A stretch of DNA of 64,000 bases from contig OY829538.1 of NCBI GenBank assembly GCA_963691705.1, positions 79,738,781 to 79,802,780 of the forward strand, given 5' to 3'. The notes below the pieces were generated by a model. That model did not search any database and had not been told where the DNA came from. It saw only the letters and a program-made list of their open reading frames with translations. The translations under genes were made by a program, and so were the position numbers. Origin of the DNA: Viola odorata (taxonomy: Eukaryota > Streptophyta > Magnoliopsida > Malpighiales > Violaceae). This document shows, piece after piece, positions 1-11,127 of this stretch; position 1 is the first letter of the stretch, and each line of letters begins with the position of its first letter.

Positions 1-1068
1 CTCTCTTCTCTAAACACTTGTTCTAACTTTTCTTGATCCCTTTTCCTTCCAGGTGAGTAGTATTTGTCAGAGGTGGCGGGCTAGATGATCAGCAGAGCCC
101 AAGTGTGGGGGAGATCAACAAGAAGGTGTAGATGCTGAAAAAGGTCTAGGGCAAAGTCATCAAGCCCTAGCCGAAGTTCTTTCATCAAGGCCTAGCTGAA
201 GTAAGTTGGCAAAATCCTCAAGCTAACTCAATCTTCATAGCTGAAGTTTGTTAAATTCGTTTTCATCTTTGTAAAAAAAAAAAAAAAAAAAAAAATTTCG
301 AAACTAGAAACAAATCAAAGAAAAGAAAGTCTTATTTGGTTTCAAAAAGAAAAAAAAGAAAAAAAAAAAAGAAAAAAAAGAAAAACGAAAGAAGGCAAAT
401 GTGCGAATAAGAAAAATGAAGTATTGTCAGCATGGCTCCCAAGAGAAGAACTCCCCCAGAAGAAGAATTTCGTCTAGCCCTCGACTGTCTGCCCTTGACG
501 GATACTGCCTCACCGCTTCATCTCCATCCGGGTTTTTCGTTCTATTCTCCTTCTCTTTTCCTTCCTCTTTTCACTCTTTGTATATAAAATATCCTTTTGT
601 CTTTCCTATTTGATTTCTTTCTTTCTTTCCCTTTTCTTTCCATGTTCTTCATATTCTCTATACACATCTTTCCTTTCAATCTTTTTTTATGGTGCAAAGT
701 TCATTTCTGATTGTTGATTGCCTGAGCTTGTGGATTTTAACTCGGGTTGATGTGCAAACTATGTTGTGTGTCTTGTTAATTTGCATATTTGAGTGATTAA
801 ACACCGAGCCTAGTTGAGTGTGAGTGCAAACACTTACCCCGGTGAGGATTGCTGATGCCAAGTCTGATGTGGTAAAGTTTCATCATTAGGGTCGTTATCC
901 TAATGATTTGATGCGGAGTTATCTAGGCGGAGTATGTCTTGACATGGTTAGGGCTGATTGTTTGGTTTGTTGATTTTTGTGCTATGGTTGGTTGTGTTTG
1001 TCTGTGTCTTGGGGTGTGTTTTCCTTTTTGATTGCTCGAGGGCGAGCAATGGGCAGTGTGGGGGAATT
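1..1068 (+). mobile_element. 3' internal end of an LTR retrotransposon, cut by the window edge
   Basis: This stretch precedes the 3' LTR and has no recognisable gag-pol domain. It holds an A-rich tract (about 272-296), an A/G-rich purine run (about 340-390), and near its end the short inverted repeat attgctcg/cgagcaat (1031-1050). A polypurine tract (gtgtggggg, about 1056-1064) follows, immediately before the LTR. In plant Ty3/gypsy elements of the Tat type, a self-complementary 'ttgct..agcaa' motif followed by 'gtgtggggg' is common at this place; that assignment is recalled, not searched. The short open frames here do not resemble known proteins. The body of the element and its 5' LTR lie outside the window. 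Confidence 0.65.
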
Positions 1069-2652
1069 TGATATGATGCCTTTTTATGCATGTTTTTCCC
1101 TCTCTTTTAGGTCTAATTTCACACTTGATACTACTAATTTGGCTTGTTTTCCAACCACTTTGTAGATTTGGACTAAAGGGAGAAACTTGCTGAAAAGCGC
1201 GCCATTTGGATGCATTTTTGCTGATCTTTCATCGTCGAGCCCTAGATGCAGTTTCATCGTCGAGACCTACTGTCTAGGCCTAGACGAGATCTTATGTCTA
1301 GGCCTAAACGGAGCACGAGGATGTTTCTTTTCGGATGACGCTTGGCCGAAGATGCTAAAAAGATTCTAGCGGGATTCCATGTGCAAATCATCCAGCTCAT
1401 CAGAGAATATTCCTCTATACCATTTTGTCCCCTAGTGGGGTTGTTAGGCTATATATAGAACCTTAACTTTAGGTTAAAGGGGGCTACACCTTAGTATATT
1501 TTTCATCTTTTTAGGGTTTTCAATCATTGTAGCCACCTCTCTAACATTGGGATTTATTCTTCCCTTATTTTTCCAGAAATTGGAGCCCCAAGCTCCAATT
1601 AGTTTTTAATCCAGATTTTCGTTTTCATCTGCACCTCTTTGCTGTTTATGTTGCTTTCTCCATCTATCTTGTGTATGATTTCCAGCATGAGTGGCTAAAT
1701 CTCTTAGTCTTGGCAGGGGTGTTTTAAGGATTGCAAGAGGATAGTTGGGAGGTCAAAGTGTTCTTAAAACGTGTTCATTGTTGTATCCGCTTTCTTGCCA
1801 TTTTATTGTCATTTCGTGTGAGATTTGTTGGTAGTTTGATCACCTATTTGCATGTTTCTCTTGAATATTGTCATTTCCATGGTAATAACTAACGTGAGGC
1901 CATGGAATAGAGTAGGCACCTGGTCCAGAGTCATCATGTCGTTTGGTCCAATCTGGCTAGGGCAAGAAACCGGTTAGGGCAGACTTCTCAGTGTCTAGCC
2001 CTAGACGTGTCTTCTCTCCACTTCACGGGCCTGTGTGTATGACCCATAAGCGTACCTTGGGCACAGTGTCACGGCCATTCCCATAAGCGTACCTTGGGAG
2101 TGACTTCTCTTAAGAAGAGAAGTAGGGAATCTCCGTGAAAACAGGGTTCCTATAGCACGTCTATGGCGTGAACGCAGTCTATCCTTGCACCGATGACCGA
2201 CTAGACCTCGACGCAATCCGCCGTCTACCCCTGCTAAGATTTCTCCTTTTATCTGATCTATTATCTTTACTTACTTTGCTATCATCTTTATTACACTTGT
2301 TAGTCTTTACCATTTTTATTGATATTCTCTTGCTTTATTTTCGTTCCCTTTTTATTTAATTATTTTGTTTGTCTATTATTACTTGTTATCTGCACCTTTA
2401 TTCTCTGTCTCAACATCAACTGCCATCGTTGGCTAGATTCGTCTAGACCAACCAAACCCCCCCCCCCCCCTTGTGTTACTTTTATGTCTGTTGCATTTTC
2501 ATCCTCATCATACATTTAGGGCAAGATTAAATTTAGTCCTTCATTTTCCCTGTGGTTCGACCCTGACTTGCCGCTATATACATTAATTTGTGCATCTAGC
2601 CTATCAGGAAATATTTTATACTATATTTGATGCGTGTTTCGACGGCGTATCA
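1069..2652 (+). mobile_element. 3' LTR of a Ty3/gypsy-type retrotransposon
   Basis: The LTR begins TGATATGATGCC directly after the polypurine tract and ends GGCGTATCA. The termini therefore have the expected TG...CA form with a short inverted match (TGATA/TATCA). The length is about 1.58 kb. Inside are repeated 'cataagcgtacct' motifs (about 2044-2097) and a 'ccctgtggttcgaccc' motif near the 3' end (about 2549-2564). Related motifs occur in reverse in the LTR at 42227, so the two belong to related families. The 5' LTR and target-site duplication cannot be checked. Open frames of 60-70 codons inside are taken as chance. Confidence 0.65.
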
Positions 2653-2726
2653 GGCTGCAGGAGTTGATGCTTGGGCTGCTGGAATAGTGATGGGCTCAAT
2701 ATCCTTAATAATCTTTAAGTATTGAT
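2653..2726. other. Flanking DNA between the LTR and the hAT element
   Basis: Short unique-looking spacer. Its last eight bases (2719-2726, GTATTGAT) are the left target-site duplication of the next element. Confidence 0.5.
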
Positions 2727-3909
2727 TAGGGCTGAGCACGGGTCGGGTCGGATCGGTTTTAGGCCTGACCCGCCACCGACCCGCCTAAAATTTAGCGGGT
2801 TGGTTCAGGTCGGTTATAGGTACATATAACCGCGGGTGTGGCGGGTCGGATCGGTTATCGGCGGGTTGGCGGTTATATTTCTGGGCCTAAAATAATGGGC
2901 CGGTTTTAACAAAAAAAAAACTCAACCTTTCTTTCCTCCAACTGGGCTGAGCCCATCAGCCAAACCTAACAAACCTAAAACAAAAACAACATCTCATCTT
3001 CTTCTTCCTCCAACAAACCCTAAACAGAAACAAAAATATCTAGCCGTCTAAATCCAAACTTTTATCATACAAAAAACTAGATCTTTTTATCAGATCTATA
3101 AACCTCCACATGATAAACTTTTCTTAAATCTAGATCTAACTTTACAAGAAAAAATCAAATCTAGATCTAACTCATACGAATTAATAACCAGAGAAATAAA
3201 ATAGCATTCAAATTAACATCAACACCAAACCTCAGATCCAGAACAACAAAACCCACAAATTGAACATAAATTTAGTATTAAACATAAATTAACATTAAAA
3301 CAATACGAGGAAACATCCGAGCAAATCAAAAAAAAAATTACAAATTAATTGATTGTTCACAAAATAATATTGTAACCGTAGGGGCGGATCCAGTAGAGGA
3401 GACGGAGGAGCCAACGGAGGAGGAAGTGCAGAAGGGTGGTGAGACGGAGATGGCGCGACGGCAGGGAGGAGAAATCGCGAACGGGGAAGGGGAAGAGAAA
3501 GATGGTGAGGAGGCCAGAGTAGATGATGCTGTGTAGATGGAGGAGGCGGAGAGGGTGAAGAGATCGGGTTTGAGATTCATGGAGAGAGGTTTGTGATTGT
3601 TTGTTTGGAGAGGGAGAGTGAGGAAGAAGAAAGAAGGAAGAAAAGAGGAGAAAAGAAAAATAAGCAGCGGCTAATGAATGAAAAAATGAGAAAGAGATGT
3701 ATATATACTTAGGGTTAGGGTTAGAGTCGGTTCGGGTCGGTTATTTTGCAATATATGTAAAATTGACCCGCGAACCGACCCGCCACTGAATAAGCGGGTC
3801 GGTTATGTATCTGTATATGGGCGGGTTGACGGTTTTTTAAGTTTTGGCGGGTCGGGTCGGTTCGGGTTGGCGATTTTGGCGGGTTGGGCGGGTCATTTGC
3901 TCAGCCCTA
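2727..3909. mobile_element. Non-autonomous hAT-type element, 1183 bp
   Basis: The left end is TAGGGCTGAGCA and the right end is its exact reverse complement, TGCTCAGCCCTA. An identical 8-bp target duplication GTATTGAT lies at 2719-2726 and 3910-3917. An 8-bp duplication with short terminal inverted repeats is the hAT signature. The terminal 100-200 bases on each side are G/C-rich and built from 'gggtcgg' and 'gcgggt' motifs in opposite orientation, so they can fold back on each other. The centre is A-rich and purine-rich and encodes no transposase. The open frame at 3338-3580 (-) is low-complexity serine-rich and not credited. The ends differ from those of the hAT at 43589, so that element is probably not its source of transposase. 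Confidence 0.88.
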
Positions 3910-3918
3910 GTATTGATT

Positions 3919-4275
3919 GTATCTAAGTGACATTTCTTTCTCATGCAATAATGTAAACCGTGTTACTAAAAACATCATATATCCTAGAAAATAAATTAGA
4001 AGCAATATGGATTAGCAACTTTGCCTCTAGCTTTATAATTTGATTAAAAAAGGAATTTAATTATTTTCTTCACGTCATTACATGGAGAAACATCATTGGT
4101 TTATCACTTTCATTGTCAAAGTATTGTCACTATTGTCGTTTTGATGGTTACGTTTTACTATTCGGATTCAATTTCCCTCGGGCACTTGAGTCAACAGGTA
4201 GAAAATTATTCTAATTTAATTAGATATTTTATATTCAAACTTAAAATATACAGTTGAATATAAAATAAGTAGAGC
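3919..4275 (+). repeat. Left copy of a duplicated flank of the kinase array
   Basis: Non-coding sequence with a second, diverged copy at about 11128-11665. Shared blocks include 'catttctttctcatgcaata' near 3930 and 11139, then blocks around 'gaagcaatatggatta', 'tatcactttcattgtcaaag' and 'gaaaattattctaatttaat'. The order is the same in both copies, so this is a direct duplication. It brackets the kinase array and the DNA after it. Confidence 0.7.
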
Positions 4276-4341
4276 TTCTACATATCGAATTAGATGTTTT
4301 ATCTAATTAAAATTAAATTAGAAAATGAGTAGAACTTCTTC

Positions 4342-4418
4342 AAAGTTAGGTAACTCATTTAAATGAAGTTATGTAACTCATTTAAATGAAGTTATGTAAA
4401 TCATTTAAAGAAGTTAGG
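4342..4418 (+). repeat. Short minisatellite at the head of the kinase array
   Basis: Three to four imperfect copies of a 22-23 bp motif around 'gaagttatgtaactcattta'. The last copy runs into the first base of array unit 1. The same 'catttaaagaagttaggtaa' join recurs at every later unit boundary, so this is the left junction of the amplification. Confidence 0.65.
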
Positions 4419-4900
4419 TAACTTCTTCTTTTTCTCTTTCATATCTTTTAATTTAGCGTTTCTTTTCTAATATTATCTTATCCGTTTGATACCTTGCTTA
4501 ATGTTATTATGTTTCAGGTGGCAATTACCTTGGTAACGTAGTAAGGAAGGTAGTCATAGGTAATATGAGTGCCCACCAATCTTTTTCTTGCTGGACTTTC
4601 ATATGTTGTATGTGATGATAATTCAATTCTATTATGTCTTAAATTTACCAGTCTTGATCTTGAGAAGCAAATTTCTGTACTGATGTTGTGATTTATGTAC
4701 AAACAGGTCTTGTTGGATGAAGTTATATGATCAAGAATTATAGTTTCCGTATTGTCGTCCTGGAGAATGCAGTCGTATATAATTTAATTTAATGGTAGAA
4801 ATATCACGTCGATGATGTCGTGGAAGACGAATATAATGGCGGCGATCTTGCAACTAGAGAAGATAGGAAACGCTTTGGTGGGATGGTTAAGGCTTCTAGA

Positions 4901-5383
4901 GCTCCTTCTAACATTTCTATCACCTTGTATATAAAGCCTCACAACATTTTTCTCAACCAAGAGCTTTGCCCTAAGATTTTAGACTTTGGACTTTCAAAAC
5001 TCTGCATCAAGAAAGACAGCTTCCGGTCCATGTCTATGACTAGAGGGATCATTGGTTACATAGCTCCGAAAGAGTTCAGCAGACAATTCGGCGGGGTTTC
5101 ACACAAGTCCGATGTCTACAGTTATGGGATGTTGGTTCTGGAAATGGTCGGAGCAAGAACGAAAGACGAAGCTCAAACAGAAAACTCAAGCGAGAAATAT
5201 TTTCCGCAGTGGATTTATAAACGCCTTGAGGTAGACTTAGAATTTGAGTTGCAACAAGTTGGAATATCAGCAGAGGATATTGAAATTGTGAGGAAGATGA
5301 CTATAGTTGGATTATGGTGTACTCAGACGAATCCAGCTGGGAGGCCATCGATTAGCAAGGTGATAGAAATGTTAGAAGGACCT
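4901..5383 (+). pseudogene. Receptor-like kinase C-lobe fragment, unit 1
   Basis: Encodes [50 protein letters not shown] and WCTQTNPAGRPSISKV. These are subdomains VIb-XI of a plant receptor-like kinase of the LRK10L/PR5K-like type; matches are recalled, not searched. The N-lobe (glycine loop, VAIK lysine, C-helix) is absent. The His-x-Asp of the catalytic loop is replaced by TLYIKPHN, and the APE glutamate is lysine. The open frame runs from 4820 to 5449, but its first about 27 codons are antisense of the kinase tail and its last codons read into unit 2. It is a fragment without a plausible active enzyme; some expression cannot be excluded. Confidence 0.85.
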
Positions 5384-5878
5384 CATTTAAAGAAGTTAGG
5401 TAACTTCTTTTTCTCTTTCATATCTTTTAATTTAGTGTTTCTTTTCTAATATTATCTTATCCGTTTGATACCTTGCTTAATGTTATTATGTTTCAAGTGG
5501 CAATTACCTTGGTAACGTAGTAAGGAAGGTAGTCATAGGTAATATGAGTGCCCACCATCTTTTTCTTGTTGGACTTTCATATGTTGTATGTGATGATAAT
5601 TCAATTCTATTATGTCTTAAATGTACCAGTCTTGATCTTGAGAAGTAAATTTCTGTACTGATGTTGTGATTTCTGTACAAAGAGGTCTTGTTGGATGAAG
5701 TTATATGATCAAGAATTATAGTTTCCGTATTGTCGTCCTGGAGAGTGCAGTCGTATATAATTTAATTTAATGGTAGAAATATCACGTCGATGATGTCGTG
5801 GAAGATGAATATGATGGCGGCGATCTTGCAACTAGAGAAGATAGGAAACGCTTTGGTGTGATGGTTAAGGCTTCTAGA

Positions 5879-6338
5879 GCTCCTTCTAACATTCCTATCA
5901 CCTTGTATATACCAAGAGCTTTGCCCCAAGATTTCAGAATTTGGACTTTCAAAACTCTGCACCAGGAAAGACAGCTTCCTGTCCATGTCCATGGCTAGAG
6001 GGATCATTGGTTACATAGCTCCGAAAGTGTTCAACGGACAATTCGGCGGGGTTTCACATAAGTCCGATGTCTACAGTTATGGGATGTTGGTTCTGGAAAT
6101 GGTCGGAGCAAGAACGAAAGACGAAGTTCAAACAGAAAACTCAAGCGAGAAATATTTTTCGCAGTGGATTTATAAACGCCTTGAGGTAGACTTAGAATTT
6201 GAGTTGCAACAAGTTGGAATATCAGCAGAGGATATTGAAATTGTGAGGAAGATGACTATAGTTGGATTATGGTGTACTCAGACGAATCCAGCTGGGAGGC
6301 CATCGATTAGCAAGGTGCTAGAAATGTTAGAAGGACCT
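5879..6338 (+). pseudogene. Receptor-like kinase C-lobe fragment, unit 2 (frameshifted)
   Basis: Same C-lobe as unit 1, but a 23-bp deletion after 'ttgtatata' removes the KPHN segment and shifts the frame. One open frame (5798-5998) then reads out of phase through the DFG region, and the correct frame resumes at 5985 with [13 protein letters not shown] through to SKVLEMLEG. The APE motif is APK. It is a pseudogene by deletion and by lack of the N-lobe. Confidence 0.88.
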
Positions 6339-6836
6339 CATTTAAAGATGTTAGGTAACTTCTTCTCTTTCTCTTTCATATCTTTTAATTTAGCGTTTCT
6401 TTTCAAATATTATCTTATCTGTTTGATACCTTGCTTAATGTTATTACGTTTCAGGTGGCAATTACCTTGGTAACATAGTAAGAAAGGTAGTCATAGGTAA
6501 TATGAGTGCCCACCATCTTTTTCTTGTTGGACTTTCATACGTTGTATGTGATGATAATTCAATTCTATTATGTCTTAAATGTACCAGTCTTGATCTTGAG
6601 AAGCAAATTTTTGTACTGATGTTGTGATTTCTGTACAAACAGGTCTTGTTGGATGAAGTTATATGATCAAGAATTATAGTTTTCGTATTGTCGTTCTGGA
6701 GAATGCAGTCGTATATAATTTAATTTAATGGTAGAAATATCACGTCGATGATGTCGTGGAGGACGAATATGATGACGGCGATCTTGCAACTAGAGAAGAT
6801 AGGAAACGCTTTGGTGGGATGGTTAAGGCTTCTAGA

Positions 6837-7319
6837 GCTCATTCTAACATTTCTATCACCTTGTATATAAAGCCTCACAACATTCTTCTCAACCAAGAGC
6901 TTTGCCCTAAGATTTCAGACTTTGGACTTTCAAAACTCTGCACAAGGAAAGACAGCTTCCTATCCATGTCCATGGCTAGAGGGATCATTGGTTACATAGC
7001 TCCGAAAGAGTTCAGCAGACAATTCGGCGGGGTTTCACACAAGTCCGATGTCTACAGTTATGGGATGTTGGTTCTGGAAATGGTCGGAGCAAGAACGAAA
7101 GACGAAGCTCAAATAAAAAACTCAAGCGAGAAATATTTTCCGCAGTGGATTTATAAACGCCTTGAGGTAGACTTAGAATTCGAGTTGCAACAAGTTGGAA
7201 TATCAGCAAAGGATATTGAAATTGTGAGGAAGATGACTATAGTTGGATTATGGTGCACTCAGACGAATCCAGCTGGGAGGCCATCGATTAGCAAGGTGAT
7301 ATAAATGTTAGAAGGACCT
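6837..7319 (+). pseudogene. Receptor-like kinase C-lobe fragment, unit 3 (early stop)
   Basis: Reads [25 protein letters not shown] and [11 protein letters not shown] through to GRPSISKVI, then stops at TAA (7302-7304), where units 1 and 5 have GAA in KVIEMLEG. The same stop is in unit 4, so units 3 and 4 share a recent common ancestor. The N-lobe and catalytic HxD are missing as in the other units. Confidence 0.87.
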
Positions 7320-7817
7320 CATTTAAAGAAGTTAGGTAACTTCTTTTTTTTCTCTTTCATATCTTTTAATTTAGCGTTTCTTTTCTAATATTATCTTATC
7401 CGTTTGATACCGTGCTTAATGTTATTACGTTTCAGGTGGCAATTACCTTGGTAACGTAGTAAGGAAGGTAGTCATAGATAATATGAGTGCCCACCATCTT
7501 TTTCTTATTGGACTTTCATACACTGTATGTGATGATAATTCAATTCTATTATGTCTTAAATGTACCAGTCTTTATCTTGAGAAGCAAATTTCTGTACTGA
7601 TGTTGTGATTTCTATATAAACAGGTCTTGTTGGATGAAGTTATATGATCAAGAATTATAGTTTTCGTATTGTCGTTCTGGAGAATGTAGTCGTATATAAT
7701 TTAATTTAATGGTAGAAATATCACGTCGATGATGTCGTGGAAGACGAATATGATGGCGGCGATCTTGCAACTTGAGAAGATAGGAAACGCTTTGGTGGGA
7801 TGGTTAAGGCTTCTAGA

Positions 7818-8300
7818 GCTCCTTCTAACATTTCTATCACCTTGTATATAAAGCCTCACAACATTCTTCTCAACCAAGAGCTTTGCCCCAAGATTTCAGA
7901 CTTTGGACTTTCAAAACTCTGCACCAGGAAAGACAGCTTCCTGTCCATGTCCATGGCTAGAGGGATCACTGGTTACATAGCTCCGAAAGTATTCTGCAGA
8001 CAATTCGGCGGGGTTTCACACAAGTTCGATGTCTACAGTTATGGGATGTTGGTTCTAGAAATGGTCGGAGCAAGAACGAAAGACGAAGCTCAAACAGAAA
8101 ACTCAAACGAGAAATATTTTCCGCAGTGGATTTATAAACGCTTTGAGGTAGACTTAGAATTTGAGTTGCAACAAGTTGGAATATCTGCAGAGGATATTGA
8201 AATTATGAGGAAGATGACTATAGTTGGATTATGGTGCACTCAGACGAATCCAGCTGGGAGGCCATCGATCAGCAAGGTGATATAAATGTTAGAAGGACCT
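7818..8300 (+). pseudogene. Receptor-like kinase C-lobe fragment, unit 4 (early stop)
   Basis: Same C-lobe with [11 protein letters not shown] and HKFDVYSYGM, ending at the SKVI stop shared with unit 3 (8283-8285). Another stop lies upstream in the antisense arm ('caacttgaga'), so the open frame begins only at 7800. Asp in DFG is kept, but the APE glutamate is lysine and the catalytic loop is missing. Confidence 0.87.
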
Positions 8301-8613
8301 CATTTAAAGAAGTTAGGTAACTTCTTCTTTTTCTCTTTCATATCTTTTAATTTAGCGTTTCTTTTCGAATACTATCTTATCCGTTTGATACCTTGCTTAA
8401 TGTTATTATGTTTCAGGTGGCAATTACCTTGGTAACGTAGTAAGGAAGGTAGTCATATGTAATATGAGTGCCCACCATTTTTTTCTTGTTGGACCTTCAT
8501 ACATTGTATGTGATGATAATTCAATTCTATTATGTCTTAAATTTACCAATCTTGATATTGAGAAGCAAATTTCTGTACTGATGTTGTGATTTCTGTACAA
8601 ACAGGTCTTGTTG

Positions 8614-8798
8614 GATGAAGTTATATGATCAAGAATTATAGTTTCTGTATTGTCGTCCTGAAGAATGCAGTCGTATATAATTTAATTTAATGGTAGAAAT
8701 ATCACATCGATGATGTCGTGGAAGACGAATATGATGGCGGCGATCTTGCAACTAGAGAAGATAGGAAACGCTTTGGTTGGATGGTTAAGGCTTCTAGA
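8614..8798 (-). repeat. Left arm of the fold-back: inverted copy of the kinase 3' end
   Basis: From 'atgaagttatatgatc' to 'aaggcttctaga' this segment is the reverse complement of 9280-9461, with only scattered mismatches. Equivalent arms occur in every unit, at about 4716-4900, 5694-5878, 6652-6836 and 7633-7817. Read on the plus strand it gives a misleading frame starting [15 protein letters not shown]. Read on the minus strand it gives the kinase tail (IPPKRF...) and its 3' flank. Confidence 0.9.
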
Positions 8799-9377
8799 GC
8801 TCCTTCTAACATTTCTATCACCTTGTATATAAAGCCTCACAACATTCTTCTCAATCAAGAGCTTTGCCCCAAGATTTCAGACTTTGAACTTTCAAAACTC
8901 TGCACCAGGAAAGACAGTTTCCTGTCCATGTCCATGGCTAGAGGGATCATTGGTTACATAGCTCCGAAAGTGTTCAGCAGACAATTCGGCGGGGTTTCAC
9001 ACAAGTCCGATGTCTACAGTTATGGGATGTTGGTTCTGGAAATGGTCGGAGCAAGAATGAAAGACGAAGCTCAAACAGAAAACTCAAGCGAGAAATATTT
9101 TTCGCAGTGGATTTATAAACTCCTTGAGGTAGACTTAGAATTTGAGTTGCAACAAGTTGCAATATCAGCATAGGATATTGAAATTGTGAGGAAGATGACT
9201 ATAGTTGGATTATTGTGCACTCAGACGAATCCAGCTGGGAGGTCATCGATTAGCAAGGTGATAGAAATGTTAGAAGGACCTCTAGAAGCCTTAACCATCC
9301 CACCAAAGCGTTTCCTATTTTCTCCAGTTGCAAGATCGCCGCCATCATATTCGTCTTCCAAGACATCATTGACGTGA
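8799..9377 (+). pseudogene. Receptor-like kinase C-lobe with native C-terminus, unit 5
   Basis: This is the only copy with the natural end of the gene. After SKVIEMLEG it continues LEALTIPPKRFLFSPVARS and a serine-rich tail to TGA at 9375-9377. That tail is typical of LRK10L-type kinases (EGSLEALQIPPKPF...). It is disrupted by a TAG within ISA*DIEIV (9172-9174) and has DFE in place of DFG. The APE motif is APK. It is therefore inactive as a kinase. It probably marks the 3' end of the founding gene, whose 5' half is not in the window. Confidence 0.88.
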
Positions 9378-9461
9378 TATTTCTACCATTAAATTATATG
9401 CAACTGCATTCTCCATGACAACAATACGGAAACTATAATTCTTGATCATATAACTTCATGG
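9280..9461 (+). repeat. Right arm of the fold-back: native kinase 3' end and flank
   Basis: Contains the last about 32 codons of the kinase frame, its stop at 9375, and about 84 bp beyond. It is the inverted partner of 8614-8798, and the loop between the arms is about 480 bp. Similarity stops at 'taacttcatgg', giving a sharp outer boundary. Confidence 0.9.
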
Positions 9462-11127
9462 ACTTTCAAGAACTTATCCATTTTGATATTTACTATTTAT
9501 GCATACTGGCTATTTTTTCACCCATCACATCATCGAAAAGCACGTAAAAAAGCACACATGAAACTATAATTCTACAGCTTTATAGAAAGACCTGTGTTAA
9601 ATCGTCTGTACAACTGTTCAGCGATCCTTATTGTGCAAATAACTTACCATAAATTCATCTTACACTAAGGTACAATACCAACCAAGCAAGGATACGACAG
9701 AACTTGTTAGTTATGACCTTACAAATAAAAACTCATTATACTGTCTCCTACAAAAATATTTAAACGCACCAATGTTTGACGCTTGTAGAAAACCAAGTGG
9801 GCTCAAATGTTACCTAGCTGAGGAGAAATGGCCCAATATTATGAGCAAGCAAATGGTTTTTCTTGATATGGGCCAAGCAAGAGATCCAATATACCAAACA
9901 GGCCCGCTCTAATCTCGAATATCTGAAAATTGTGGAGCTGAGCTGACCCTTGGAGAGGGCCACTCTTTCATAACAAAAGTGATGTTAATGTGAAATTTTA
10001 ATTATTAATTATTAATTTTATTGGTCTCTCTTGTGTTCTCTCAGTTCCTTTCGACTTTCGGATAGGAGATCATTTTATTTAAGCATTGTCGAATCCTAGA
10101 GTGAGATGATTCTTTCAATATGATTTACTTTAACTTAATATTTAAAATCGAAACCTTAATTAACTGTACTATAGTGAATAATTAGATTTTACTACTTATT
10201 TCAAATCTTAAAGATATTGGTTAGTTTTAGTAATCCTAATTAGCCAAGAGCATGAATTGTGTAACACATTTAGCATTTAACATGATAAGAATTTCATCAT
10301 GAAAAGCTTGCAAACTTGGTTTGGTATATTTCGTACTTAAAGTTCCAATCTTTGAGCAAAAAGTAGAGTGGGAAAAGCAATCTTTAGACAAAGTAAAAAA
10401 AAATGAAGTCATGGTCCTTGATAGCGATCATGGCCATATCTCCACTTCCTCAGTGGAATTTCCCAGAATCAACTAAACCTTTGAAAAGTATACATGTGAT
10501 GGACTGTATAATCAATCTTGTCATGTCTATTTCCTCTAATTCATCACTCTGGTGAATATTAGTAGGAACTCGGATTTAATTTTGAATTCGTATGTCTATA
10601 AAAAAAAAGATTTTTTTATGATTTTTTTAGTATTGTTAGTATCTTATGTGCTCATAGTCATGTCTGTGGGAACTAATCTCGTTTGAAATCAGACTCCAAA
10701 TGAATGATCTTTTCAATATTAATAAAAGATTGATGATTTTTTTTACTACTTTTATCATTCGACCACAACTGACATAAATAAATTCAATAAGATGTTATGA
10801 AATTGCTCTTTAGTGATACAAAATGTAACCACAAGTTGAAGTTTTAGTATCTTAGATGATTTCTTTTTATGAAATTTGTTTGTTGTTGCTTTCAATAACA
10901 TATAATTTTGATGATGACCCATTAATTATAACGACCAAATCTTTATTTTCTAATAAAAGATAAGATTTTTCCAATTTCAATTGGAAAGATGGTTGATTAT
11001 ATCTGCTTGTTCTCCTTTAAGTAGGATTGACCGATTAAAACCGTGTACCATTAATATGCACGTTAGATGGCATAAATAGCTAAATCGATCCTAGTGGTGG
11101 GTCTTGTTGTCTACACCTAAACAAACA
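9462..11127. other. Intergenic, no gene seen
   Basis: AT-rich DNA with no frame resembling a known protein, no tRNA-like fold and no transposon ends that I could pair. Confidence 0.6.

Larger units (their letters stand above)
4402..9281 (+). repeat. Five-unit tandem array, about 980 bp per unit
   Basis: Units start at 4402, 5384, 6339, 7320 and 8301, each with 'catttaaagaag' or a close variant, giving lengths of 982, 955, 981, 981 and about 981 bp. The short second unit lacks 23 bases after 'ttgtatata'. Each unit has about 310 bp of non-coding DNA, then about 184 bp that is the reverse complement of the kinase gene's 3' end, then about 480 bp of sense kinase C-lobe. Units are nearly identical, which points to recent amplification. 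Only unit 5 runs into the native kinase tail. Confidence 0.92.

Noticed and set aside
3338..3580. Serine-rich minus-strand frame inside the hAT-type element
   Set aside because: Low-complexity translation of purine-rich DNA within a non-autonomous transposon.
3708..3726. Telomere-like 'agggttagggttag' run
   Set aside because: Only two units, not the usual plant TTTAGGG, and inside the hAT element's repetitive end; most likely chance.
4820..5449. 209-codon frame starting [15 protein letters not shown] as a complete protein kinase-like gene
   Set aside because: Its first part is antisense of the kinase tail, and it lacks the N-lobe and catalytic loop. It is a composite of fold-back halves.
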